Translations under genes and position numbers: made by a program
In this document: piece by piece, positions 54,566 through 62,953 of the stretch
Position numbering within the stretch: the first letter of the stretch is position 1
Layout of the letters: each line of letters begins with the position of its first letter
The notes under the pieces: generated by a model
What the model was told of the DNA's origin: nothing
Database searches by the model: none
What the model saw: only the letters and a program-made list of their open reading frames with translations
Assembly (NCBI RefSeq): GCF_000373785.1
Contig: NZ_KB892377.1
Span: 62,001-126,000, forward strand
DNA from: Erysipelothrix tonsillarum DSM 14972
Lineage (GTDB): Bacteria; Bacillota_I; Bacilli_A; Erysipelotrichales; Erysipelotrichaceae
Direction: 5' to 3'
Length of the DNA stretch: 64,000 nt

Positions 54566-55729
54566 ATGTCAAATAAAAGCAAAATTTTTAATTTTAGTGC
54601 AGTAATGTTCTTAATGTATGCTTCACACGGATTGCTTTTTCCCCAAGTTGTTCCTTTTTTAACGCACCTTGGCTATTCCGCATCTCAGCGGGGATTGATT
54701 TTATCGTTTTTGGCTATTATAGCGATGGTCGGACAAATACTATCCGGGTACTTATGTGATCGTTATGGTACGATTAAACGTTTTTTTATCTATGGTACAT
54801 TTATCTTAGCTGCGACGGGAATGCTTTCATATTGTGTTAATATTAATAATTTCTACTATCATTTTTTCTTGGTAGGGATTATGGCTGGAACCGTACGAAT
54901 TTTATCAAACCTCTTTGAGACATGGGTGTTGGAGGTAGATGGCATCTACCATCAATTTAGTTTCATTCGGAGCTTTGGTTCACTGGGTTGGGCTCTTGCT
55001 TCACTAGTATCTGGTTTTTTAATCCATCGATACGGATATCCTTCATTAGGATATATATCAGGATTGATGAGTCTGGTGGTTATATTTTATTCATTTAAAC
55101 TTGAAGATGCATCCAAACAAACAATAGAAGGTTCAACGGCAACTTTAAGTTTTAAAGATTTAAAAGTTCTCTTTACCAATAAACGCTATATGTATCTCGT
55201 CATTGTATTTACATTGACGTATTTTGTTATTAATGTGGATTCAATCACGATTACCGATTATATGTTTCATCTCGGTGGAAATGCTCAAGACGTGGGGATA
55301 AAGTGGTTTGTAGAGGCGTTGAGTGAAATTCCGTTAATGCTTGTTGGAGGTATTCTTTTAAAAAGATATGGCGGGAAAAAACTAATGGTTTTTTCCAGTC
55401 TTATAATGATTGTGCGGATGGTAACCTATGGGATGGCAACATCGGTTCCACAGATTATTATTTTATCGACACTTCAAGCCATTACCTTTCCCTTAATTTT
55501 GGTTGCTCAAAAGGACTTAATCTTTAGAGAATCACCCAGCCATTTACGTTCGACAGCCCAGATGTTCTCAATTTCAATGAGTATTGGATTTTCGGCGATT
55601 ATTACTCCGCTTGTATCCGGATACCTCGTTGAATGGATGCCGATTCAGACTGTAATCTTTATCTTTGGTGCAATTATGATCATTCCAACGATTATGATTT
55701 TTATTTTTCAACCCGCTCACACAAAGTAA
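54566..55729 (+). CDS. MFS transporter
   Basis: Protein of 387 aa with about 12 membrane helices; loop 2-3 motif SGYLCDRYGTIKR. Its N-terminus (MYASHGLLFPQVVPFLTHLGYS) and overall form resemble MFS_1 / nucleoside-H+-symporter-like exporters. Not close to the two cluster transporters at 1370 and 5424. Substrate unknown; single gene. Confidence 0.85.
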   Translation: MSNKSKIFNFSAVMFLMYASHGLLFPQVVPFLTHLGYSASQRGLILSFLAIIAMVGQILSGYLCDRYGTIKRFFIYGTFILAATGMLSYCVNINNFYYHFFLVGIMAGTVRILSNLFETWVLEVDGIYHQFSFIRSFGSLGWALASLVSGFLIHRYGYPSLGYISGLMSLVVIFYSFKLEDASKQTIEGSTATLSFKDLKVLFTNKRYMYLVIVFTLTYFVINVDSITITDYMFHLGGNAQDVGIKWFVEALSEIPLMLVGGILLKRYGGKKLMVFSSLIMIVRMVTYGMATSVPQIIILSTLQAITFPLILVAQKDLIFRESPSHLRSTAQMFSISMSIGFSAIITPLVSGYLVEWMPIQTVIFIFGAIMIIPTIMIFIFQPAHTK

Positions 55730-55776
55730 CACAGTTTCTGCGAATTACTAACACAATGTTTCTGTATTCTATATAC

Positions 55777-55793
55777 GTAAACAAGTTGTTTAC
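55777..55793. promoter_or_regulatory. Orphan 17-bp palindrome
   Basis: GTAAACAA-G-TTGTTTAC, a perfect TetR-operator-like dyad in the gap 55730-55965. Nearby is an imperfect direct repeat, TAACACA..GTTTCTG at 55727 and 55749. Confidence 0.35.
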
Positions 55794-55864
55794 AACGACT
55801 ATATTTTCTTCTCCTTAAAAATAAATATGGTTACAGATTTTCCTTGTTAAATAATATTTTTCCG

Positions 55865-55891
55865 AAAAAAAGGCGTTATGCCTTTTTTTTA
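55865..55891 (+). terminator. Terminator of the MFS gene
   Basis: AAAAAAAGGC (55865-55874)/GCCTTTTTTT (55880-55889). Confidence 0.85.
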
Positions 55892-55965
55892 TGGCTCTTT
55901 GAGTTTTACATTACCTTAAACGGCGATTTCATGGTAGAATATTATATGTTGAAAGAGGTATTATT

Positions 55966-57213
55966 ATGAATATTGTTCAATTAACATCTGAATCAATTCG
56001 TGAGTTACGTGAAAAACGTAACGGTATCATGAAAAGTATGATTGAAGGGCAGGATGGGTCCCTCCTTGTTTTAGGTGGGTCGTTTGCGGGGGAAGAGCGT
56101 CAACGAAACATTGTGTCTTATGCAGTATTCACCATCTTTTTTGAGCTTTGGGAACGATTCAATATGGAGTCGTGGTCTTACACGTTTGATGAAGAAGGAT
56201 TAATGTTCTACATTAAACTTGAAGATAACGCTAAGAGCGTGAAGGATATTCTTGTTCACTATGAAGATCATCATCCATTAGGCTTTGCCATTGACAGTGA
56301 TGTCTTTGATTGCAATCAAAAATGGACGCGTGAAGCGCTAGGATATAAGAATAGACTCGACGACTACTACAAATCCTCGCTCGAAGAACTGATGAACGAT
56401 ATTGTGGAAGATCCTAAATACATTGATAATTATACAAAACGAGTTGAAGGTTATATTGTTAAAGGTGATAAACAGACAATTTTGTCTAACATCTTAGTTT
56501 ACGGATATGTAAGTTCATTTACGAAAACGATGGGATTTGGGATGTATGGACCCAATTATCGTGGCAGCAATGAACAAATGAATTTTGAAAAGTTTATCCA
56601 TCTTGTACGCGCATATAAAGATGAAATGCAACGCATTTTCTCTGTTAATAGCACAAGTACGGTTGATATTGCTCGATTCCAAACTGAAGTTGAAGCTAAG
56701 ATTCAACGTGCTGTTTTGAATCAACAATCCTACCACTATACCGTATTCATTACCAGCACAGTAATGTTTGCGTTTATTAACTCGCGTGGCTATGCGGATA
56801 TTACCAAACAAATTAAAAAAATCGGTGAGGGTTTCACTCAAAACAATATGTTTACAGAAGAACCGAAGCGATATGAGATATTAAATAATGGAATGCGTGA
56901 AGTATTTAATCAATACGTACCATTTCTACAAAAAAACAAATCCATTACATCGACACTCCTTTATATAATGAGTCGTCATGATGATCAAGCAATTTTGATG
57001 CATAATGGAGAACAGGCATTATTAAAAACACAATTTTTAGCTAAAAACTTAATCTTTAAAGAAGAAAAATGGCCTGAATTGGATAAGTTCTGTTCGTCGG
57101 GCTATATTTATCCTCATGATGCCACAACACTATTGGCGGTGACTTGCATGTTAGATATTATGCAACGATATTATTTAAAGATTAAAATGTTATTTGATAC
57201 ACAAGAAAAATAA
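55966..57213 (+). CDS. Degenerate CitX-CitG-like fusion protein
   Basis: A 415-aa protein that, on inspection, follows the layout of CitXG. Residues 1-135 resemble CitX, with HPLGFAIDSDVFD near 103 in place of HPLGRLxDxDV. Residues 155-415 resemble CitG: GPNYRGSNEQMNFEKF (195-210) for the GSHxDMDYxxF segment, SRHDDQAILMHNGEQ for DDTNxxHRGG, and YIYPHDATTLLA (380-391) for ISPGGSADLLA. The key residues of each motif are changed, so citrate-lyase prosthetic-group activity is unlikely. No citrate lyase genes are nearby. Its stop overlaps the tyrS ribosome site. Function unknown. The comparison is from memory of the families. Confidence 0.6.
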   Translation: MNIVQLTSESIRELREKRNGIMKSMIEGQDGSLLVLGGSFAGEERQRNIVSYAVFTIFFELWERFNMESWSYTFDEEGLMFYIKLEDNAKSVKDILVHYEDHHPLGFAIDSDVFDCNQKWTREALGYKNRLDDYYKSSLEELMNDIVEDPKYIDNYTKRVEGYIVKGDKQTILSNILVYGYVSSFTKTMGFGMYGPNYRGSNEQMNFEKFIHLVRAYKDEMQRIFSVNSTSTVDIARFQTEVEAKIQRAVLNQQSYHYTVFITSTVMFAFINSRGYADITKQIKKIGEGFTQNNMFTEEPKRYEILNNGMREVFNQYVPFLQKNKSITSTLLYIMSRHDDQAILMHNGEQALLKTQFLAKNLIFKEEKWPELDKFCSSGYIYPHDATTLLAVTCMLDIMQRYYLKIKMLFDTQEK

Positions 57214-57227
57214 AGGTGGAAAAGAAA

Positions 57228-58478
57228 ATGAATTTTTTAGAAGAATTAAACTGGCGTGGTCTTGTTAAGGACGTTACAAACTATGAAGCATTGGAAAAAC
57301 GACTCGAACAACCCATAACGCTTTATTGTGGGTTTGATCCAACTGCGGATTCACTCCATGTTGGTCATCTTCAACAATTAATTTTATTAAAACGCTACCA
57401 AATGCAAGGTCATAAACCCATTGCGTTAGTTGGTGGTGCAACAGGGATGATTGGGGATCCACGTCCTACAACGGAACGTTCAATGCTTGATGATGCGGAT
57501 TTACAAAAAAACGTAGATGGCATTAGTGCACAAATCCAACGTATTTTATCAAATGATAACAATCCAGTTACCATTCTTAACAACCGCGAATGGCTCGGCG
57601 ATCTTACTGTATTGGATTTCTTACGTGATTACGGGAAATTCTTTAGCGTCAGCAATATGCTTGCGAAAGATACGATTGCGAAACGTTTAAGTACAGGGAT
57701 TTCTTTTACAGAATTCTCATACACTATTTTACAATCAATTGATTTCTTACATTTATATAAAAATCATGGTATTGAACTACAAATTGGTGGATCCGATCAA
57801 TGGGGTAACCTCGTGAGCGGTGCAGACTTGATCCGTAAGGTTGAAGGTCCGGAAGCTGAAGTATTTGGTATTACATCTCATTTAATCATGAAGTCTGATG
57901 GAACAAAATTTGGTAAGAGTGAAGGGCAAAACATCTGGTTGGATGAAAACCGTACAGATGCATACAGCTTCTATCAGTTCTTTATCAATACGAGTGATGA
58001 TGATGTTATCGACTTCCTTAAACGCTTATCGTTTAAGAGTGTTGAAGAGATTCAAGCAATTGAAGCATCTTTTATTAAAGAACCCCATTTAAGATTAGCT
58101 CAAAAAGAACTTGCTAAAGAATTAACTGAAGTTGTCTTTGGGAAACAAGGATTGGAGATGGCAGAACGCGTTACAAATGCACTCTTCTCGGGAAACGTTC
58201 AAGAATTAACTGTTGATCAAATTCGTCAAGCTTTTGCTGATAGTGCTTCAATTGAAGTTACTGCAGATGAAAATATTGTTGAATTATTGGTAAATACGAA
58301 GGTATGCCCAAGTAAACGTGAAGCACGTCAACTCATTGAAGGTGGTGCAATTCGCGTTAATGGCGAGGTTGTAAGTGATACAAACTTTGTAATTTCAAAA
58401 GATAATTCAATTGGAAATGAAGTAACCGTAATTCGTCGCGGTAAGAAAACTTACCATATCTTTAATCACACAAACTAA
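57228..58478 (+). CDS. tyrS: Tyrosyl-tRNA synthetase
   Basis: Class I synthetase of 416 aa. The start is the ATG 8 bases after AAGGTGG; a GTG at 57216 lies inside the ribosome site. HIGH-like HVGHL near residue 48, KMSKS-like KFGKSEG near 228, and a C-terminal S4 domain (SKREARQLIEGGAIRVNG). No T-box leader is present, unlike many Firmicute tyrS genes. Confidence 0.96.
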   Translation: MNFLEELNWRGLVKDVTNYEALEKRLEQPITLYCGFDPTADSLHVGHLQQLILLKRYQMQGHKPIALVGGATGMIGDPRPTTERSMLDDADLQKNVDGISAQIQRILSNDNNPVTILNNREWLGDLTVLDFLRDYGKFFSVSNMLAKDTIAKRLSTGISFTEFSYTILQSIDFLHLYKNHGIELQIGGSDQWGNLVSGADLIRKVEGPEAEVFGITSHLIMKSDGTKFGKSEGQNIWLDENRTDAYSFYQFFINTSDDDVIDFLKRLSFKSVEEIQAIEASFIKEPHLRLAQKELAKELTEVVFGKQGLEMAERVTNALFSGNVQELTVDQIRQAFADSASIEVTADENIVELLVNTKVCPSKREARQLIEGGAIRVNGEVVSDTNFVISKDNSIGNEVTVIRRGKKTYHIFNHTN

Positions 58479-58495
58479 ATCGTACGAGGTATAAT

Positions 58496-59101
58496 ATGAA
58501 AAAACTATTTTTGGCACTGTTGAGCATGTTCCTACTAACGGGATGTTCAGTGAATGAAAAAAAACTTTACACTGAAAAGTTGAAGCGTTATGAGTCTTAT
58601 TGGAATGCAATTAATGATAATGACCGATTTACGGAATCATCACGTTATTTTGATATATCAGCAACCATCGAGAAACATGAAGATCTTTATGTTTATGGTG
58701 TTGTTGTCGATAAACCTAAAATCGCTATGTATGGTGTTGAAATTGTTGTTCTAGAAAATAATGAAGATTATCATGCTGATAAGATGATGCCAACAGCAGG
58801 TATTTTTGATTCAGAGTATAACTTGGTTCCAGGTCAAGTTCGTAAGGATCGGAACTATATGGGCGGAATTAGCCTGGCGGGAGAAGTTGATGTTCCAGAA
58901 GTAACATTAAATATCCTTGTATCATGGCGAAACAATACCAAACTTGAGACGCAACGTGAATTTATACAATTTAAGCTCAAATATGAAGAGCCAAAAACAG
59001 AGGAACCGAAAAAGGATGAAGCAACTAAAGAAGAATCCAAAAAAGAGGAACCTAAAAAAGAAGAAGTAGTAGAAGAACCTGAAACCGACGATGAAGAATA
59101 A
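58496..59101 (+). CDS. Lipoprotein with charged Lys/Glu-rich tail
   Basis: A 201-aa protein with a signal peptide and lipobox LTGC (Cys17). The middle (about 50-160) is a soluble beta-rich-looking domain; the last 40 residues are EEPKKEE-type low-complexity repeats. Probably surface-exposed, attached to the membrane. No family recognised. Confidence 0.75.
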   Translation: MKKLFLALLSMFLLTGCSVNEKKLYTEKLKRYESYWNAINDNDRFTESSRYFDISATIEKHEDLYVYGVVVDKPKIAMYGVEIVVLENNEDYHADKMMPTAGIFDSEYNLVPGQVRKDRNYMGGISLAGEVDVPEVTLNILVSWRNNTKLETQREFIQFKLKYEEPKTEEPKKDEATKEESKKEEPKKEEVVEEPETDDEE

Positions 59102-59106
59102 AAAAG

Positions 59107-59140
59107 AAACATCATCATAATCATATGATGATGTTTTTTT
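59107..59140 (+). terminator. Lipoprotein gene terminator
   Basis: AAACATCATCAT (59107-59118)/ATGATGATGTTT (59125-59136) and T run. Confidence 0.85.
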
Positions 59141-59184
59141 GTCTTCTACACAAGAGATTGTATTTGTTTTAAACGAAGAACCAC

Positions 59185-59219
59185 AAAAAAAGAACCTCTT
59201 TAAGTAAAGAGGTTCTTTT
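59185..59219 (-). terminator. rpsD terminator
   Basis: AGAACCTCTTTA / TAAAGAGGTTCT stem (59191-59202, 59205-59216) flanked by T runs; on the minus strand it follows rpsD. Confidence 0.88.
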
Positions 59220-59231
59220 AGGGTTTGAAGA

Positions 59232-59834
59232 TTAACGGTTGTAGAATTCAACTACTAATGCTTCATTAATTTCTTGGTTTAATTCACTACGTTCTGGTAA
59301 ACGTTTGTATTCACCTTTGAATTTATCTTTGTCGAATGTTACATAGTCAACCATTGATACGTTAGCTTCTAATGCATCTTTGATTGCTGCCATTGAACGT
59401 GAAGATTCTTTTACTTCAATTGTTTGACCAGGTTTTACAATGTATGAAGGAATATCAACTTTTTTTCCATCAACTAAGATATGACCGTGGTTAACTAACT
59501 GACGTGCTCCACGACGAGTACGTGATAAGTTCATGCGGTATACTACGTTATCTAAACGTGATTCTAACATGAATAAGAAGTTATGACCTGCAACACCTTC
59601 AAGTTTTGAAGCTTTTTTAAATGTGTTGTAGAATTGTTTTTCTGTAACTCCATATGTATAACGAATACGTTGTTTTTCTCGTAATTGTAAACCGTAGTTT
59701 GATAATTTTGGACGACGTGCTTTACCGTGTTGTCCTGGTGCATAGTCGCGACGTTGTAGCTCTTCACCTGTTTCAAGGATTGAGAAACTTAAACGACGTG
59801 ATTTTTTCCAAACTGGACCTTTAATTCTTGCCAT
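59232..59834 (-). CDS. rpsD: 30S ribosomal protein S4
   Basis: Assembly-initiating protein of 200 aa. [18 protein letters not shown] start and [28 protein letters not shown] in pieces; C-terminal S4 RNA-binding fold ([20 protein letters not shown]). No N-terminal zinc Cys, i.e. the C-minus form. Transcribed alone on the minus strand with a long leader, as in Bacillus where S4 autoregulates. Confidence 0.96.
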   Translation of the reverse strand: MARIKGPVWKKSRRLSFSILETGEELQRRDYAPGQHGKARRPKLSNYGLQLREKQRIRYTYGVTEKQFYNTFKKASKLEGVAGHNFLFMLESRLDNVVYRMNLSRTRRGARQLVNHGHILVDGKKVDIPSYIVKPGQTIEVKESSRSMAAIKDALEANVSMVDYVTFDKDKFKGEYKRLPERSELNQEINEALVVEFYNR

Positions 59835-59849
59835 AGTATTGACCTCCTA

Positions 59850-59985
59850 ATTTGTCATTAGCGAGTTCCACAAATTATTACTAGTTGAGTTTATCTATAA
59901 TCGTTTCCCTGTACAGCGTAGGTACTTTGATTCCTGCCGCGGGATAAACACGTGGCTAATAACTTTGCGTGCTGCACTAAATTTA
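59850..59985 (-). ncRNA. Likely S4 autoregulatory leader
   Basis: The rpsD leader is about 150 bases and includes GCAGCACGC, a CCGCGG core and paired segments such as ACGTGTTTATCCCGCGG, resembling a small-subunit rRNA-like fold. S4 binding to such a pseudoknot is known in Bacillus. Assignment by position and partial pairing. Confidence 0.5.
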
Positions 59986-59997
59986 TGACGCTTATAT

Positions 59998-60026
59998 AAT
60001 ATACCTAAATTGAGGTGAAAAGTCAA
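59998..60026 (-). promoter_or_regulatory. rpsD promoter
   Basis: Minus-strand TTGACT (60026-60021), 17 bases, TATATT (60003-59998). Confidence 0.8.
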
Positions 60027-60035
60027 CGAAACACA

Positions 60036-60064
60036 TTACAGAACTATGTTAGATATGGTACAAT
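60036..60064 (+). promoter_or_regulatory. ezrA promoter
   Basis: TTACAG (60036-60041), 17 bases, TACAAT (60059-60064) with TG at 60056. Confidence 0.5.
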
Positions 60065-60084
60065 TAATTCAACGAGGTGAACGT

Positions 60085-61824
60085 ATGAATTTTCAAATGA
60101 TATTAAAGTTTATGAATGACTACAAATATATAATTGCTGTTGTCTTAGTGCTGTTGATCATTGGGGTTTTTGTTTACATACGTATGGCTAAAAAGCGTCG
60201 ACTCAACAAAGCCTTTGAGACCTTAGAAGTTCGTTACAACGAATTGATGAGTATTCCGGTGCTCTTTAAAATCAATAAAGCCAACGGGTTAGCAAAATTA
60301 AATCCTGAAGTTGAGAAAAAAGTTTCAGAATGTAAAGCTGAATTTAGTGAAATCAACAAGCGTCAAGAAGAAATATCAGACGCACTTGCAGATTCTGAAG
60401 ATGCTTTGGCATTTGGCAAGCTAAAAGAAGCATCGAAGCACTTATCGTTGCTTGATGAACTGATTACACTTTCTATGGATCAAACAGTGACACTCAATGA
60501 CAATCTCGAAACGTTACTCGAGCAAGAGACCCGTCAACGTATGGAAATTACAGCATTAAAAGACCGATTTAGAGAACTTAAGAAAAATGCTGTTGAAAAC
60601 TCTGCAAGTTTGGGTGATGCCCTAGCAACAATTGAGGATCAAATTAAAGAAATCGAACAAAATTTCTCGATTTTTGAGGAATGGATGTATGCCTCAGATT
60701 TTATGAAAGCTCAGGAAATCAGCGAAGAAACGCGAGAATCCATTGATGATTTGGAAACGAAAATCACTGAAATCCCAAAACTTTATGAACATGCAAAGGG
60801 TTTGATTCCCCAATTACTTGATGAAGTCTCGAAACTTTACCAAGGCGTACGTCAAAATGGTGTTTTTGTAGAACATTTAGAAGTTCCTAAAAATATTGGT
60901 GTATTGAGTGAAATCCTCAAAGATGATTTAATCAACATAGGACAGGGCGAAATCGAAAAATCGCGTGTCAGTCTTAAAGAAAGTCAAAAACGCTTAGAAC
61001 AACTTGCTTTATCGATCCAAAAAGAAGATAAGGCACAACGTGAAGTTGATGCGTTGAGCGAGGAAGTTTTCGAGAATCTTGAATTCCTCGTAGATAGTAT
61101 TGCGAAAATGTGTAAGGATGCACAAAAAGTTGAAATGCGATTCAATTTCGACGGTTACACTGAAAATGTTGGAGTATTCTCCCAACGGATTCAAGAATTT
61201 AGCGAATCAGGTGTTAAAATATCGCGGATGATTGAAGAAGAAAAAATCCCAGCATCAACGATTTTAATTTCACTCCAAGAGCTTGGACAGGATGTTTCGA
61301 TGCTTAAGGATGAGTATCTTGCAATGAATGAAAAAGTGGAACGCGCCAACGCTGATGAAGTGCGTGCTACCAAACAATTATTAAAACTTCATTTAATCAT
61401 TAATGATGTTCAAGTAAGAATTCAAAAACGTTCCTTACCTTCCATTTCAGATAAATATGCATCCGATTTAGAACGTGCATATAAATATACCGATCAAGTT
61501 AAGGAAATGCTCGGTCAGGATGTTATCGATGTGAAGTTATTAAACGCTACAGTCGATGAAGCCATTGACTATATTTACAAACTACACAACAATGTCAATA
61601 ATTTAGTGGGTGTAGTCGACATGTGTGAAAATGCGATTGTTTATGCAAATAAATTTAGAGCTTTTGTTCCGGATATCGATGCCGAATTAACCCGTGCAGA
61701 GTTGTCTTTCAATAGTGGTGATTATACACAAAGTTTGACTACAATCATAAATTCTATTGACCGTTATAGACCAAATACGGCATATGAGGAGATGATTCGT
61801 GACAATGCAAAAAGCGCACGATAA
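60085..61824 (+). CDS. ezrA: Septation ring formation regulator EzrA
   Basis: Bitopic protein of 579 aa from the ATG after GAGGTGA. N-terminal membrane helix (YIIAVVLVLLIIGVFVYIR, about 13-31) then four to five spectrin-like coiled-coil repeats to the end. It binds FtsZ and PBP1 and tunes Z-ring formation. Overlaps the desulfurase gene by 26 bp; the order ezrA-desulfurase-thiI is conserved in Bacillus. Confidence 0.9.
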   Translation: MNFQMILKFMNDYKYIIAVVLVLLIIGVFVYIRMAKKRRLNKAFETLEVRYNELMSIPVLFKINKANGLAKLNPEVEKKVSECKAEFSEINKRQEEISDALADSEDALAFGKLKEASKHLSLLDELITLSMDQTVTLNDNLETLLEQETRQRMEITALKDRFRELKKNAVENSASLGDALATIEDQIKEIEQNFSIFEEWMYASDFMKAQEISEETRESIDDLETKITEIPKLYEHAKGLIPQLLDEVSKLYQGVRQNGVFVEHLEVPKNIGVLSEILKDDLINIGQGEIEKSRVSLKESQKRLEQLALSIQKEDKAQREVDALSEEVFENLEFLVDSIAKMCKDAQKVEMRFNFDGYTENVGVFSQRIQEFSESGVKISRMIEEEKIPASTILISLQELGQDVSMLKDEYLAMNEKVERANADEVRATKQLLKLHLIINDVQVRIQKRSLPSISDKYASDLERAYKYTDQVKEMLGQDVIDVKLLNATVDEAIDYIYKLHNNVNNLVGVVDMCENAIVYANKFRAFVPDIDAELTRAELSFNSGDYTQSLTTIINSIDRYRPNTAYEEMIRDNAKSAR

Positions 61825-62953
61825 ACCAATTTATTTAGATTATTCAAGTACAACACCTACGCGTCCGGAAATACTTAAAGATGCAATGGTGATTATGGAA
61901 AAATATTATGAAAACGCTGATTCGCTTCACTATGGCGGTCAGCGTGTTTCTGATCTTGTAGTGCAATCTCGTGATGCATTAGCAAAAATGCTTGGTGTGC
62001 TCCCTCATGAGATTTTTTTCACGTCAGGTGCAAGTGAGTCTAATAGTACTGCAATTAAAGGTATTGCACTCGCAAATCGACATATTGGAAAGCACATTAT
62101 TACAACTGCTGTCGAACACAGTTCGGTAATGGGGGCGGTTCAACAGCTAAAAGACGAATTTGGATTTGAGGTCGACTACTTGGGTGTTGATGCATCAGGA
62201 TGTATCTCAATGGATGCATTAAAGAGTAAATTACGCTCAGATACTGTTCTTGTAGCAGTAATGGCTGTTAATAACGAAGTAGGAAGCATAACTGATGTAA
62301 GTGAAGTAGCGCGGATTACTAAGAAGTACTCCAACGCATTTGTCCATGTTGATGGCGTCCAAGCCCTTGCACGTCATGACTTTCCGATGAAACAAATTGA
62401 TAGTGTTTCTTATTCAGCACATAAGATTTATGGCTTAAAAGGAAGCGGTCTTCTTTTGAAGAAAGCTAATGTAAAGTGCTTGGCACTGGTCAATGGTGGA
62501 CAGCAAGAAGGGGGCTTACGCGGCGGAACCTTAGACAACGTTTCGGCTATTTTATGGGCGAAAACGCTTCGTTTAGCGGTTGAGGACCATAAACGCTCAA
62601 TTAATGATATAATACGCATGAATAAATTTTTATACGATACTTTCGAAGGTATGGAAAACATCCATATTAATTCAGATATTCAGGGATCACCGTATATATT
62701 TAACATGTCTGTATTAAATGTTGGTTCTGAAATTATGATGAATGGTTTAAATGCAAAAGGAATATACGTTTCCGCTCAAAGCACGTGTAATTCCAAATCA
62801 TTAGAACCCTCTCATGTTTTAAAAGCAATGGGATGTGATGAAACCTGTGCGCTTACTAGTGTACGGATTAGTTTGTCACACCTTACTACGATGGAAGAAC
62901 TCGAAAAAGTTTGTGAAACAATATTGGAGATTAAAAATTATGTACAACACTAA
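61799..62953 (+). CDS. IscS/NifS-type cysteine desulfurase, ThiI partner
   Basis: Class V PLP enzyme of 384 aa. GTG start 7 bases after TGAGGAG (an ATG 6 bases later is the alternative). LDYSSTTPTRPE, TSGASESNSTAIKG, PLP Lys in YSAHKIYGLKGSG, active Cys in SAQSTCNSKS. The operon with thiI suggests dedicated supply of sulfur for 4-thiouridine (NifZ role in Bacillus), separate from SufS. Confidence 0.92.
   Translation: MTMQKAHDKPIYLDYSSTTPTRPEILKDAMVIMEKYYENADSLHYGGQRVSDLVVQSRDALAKMLGVLPHEIFFTSGASESNSTAIKGIALANRHIGKHIITTAVEHSSVMGAVQQLKDEFGFEVDYLGVDASGCISMDALKSKLRSDTVLVAVMAVNNEVGSITDVSEVARITKKYSNAFVHVDGVQALARHDFPMKQIDSVSYSAHKIYGLKGSGLLLKKANVKCLALVNGGQQEGGLRGGTLDNVSAILWAKTLRLAVEDHKRSINDIIRMNKFLYDTFEGMENIHINSDIQGSPYIFNMSVLNVGSEIMMNGLNAKGIYVSAQSTCNSKSLEPSHVLKAMGCDETCALTSVRISLSHLTTMEELEKVCETILEIKNYVQH

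Noticed and set aside
55741-55818. 20-codon frame in the gap after the MFS gene
   Set aside because: No ribosome site, and it overlaps the palindrome; no support.
58855-59251. Serine/phenylalanine-rich antisense frames over the lipoprotein gene
   Set aside because: They are the reverse of the Lys/Glu-rich tail and terminators, not genes.
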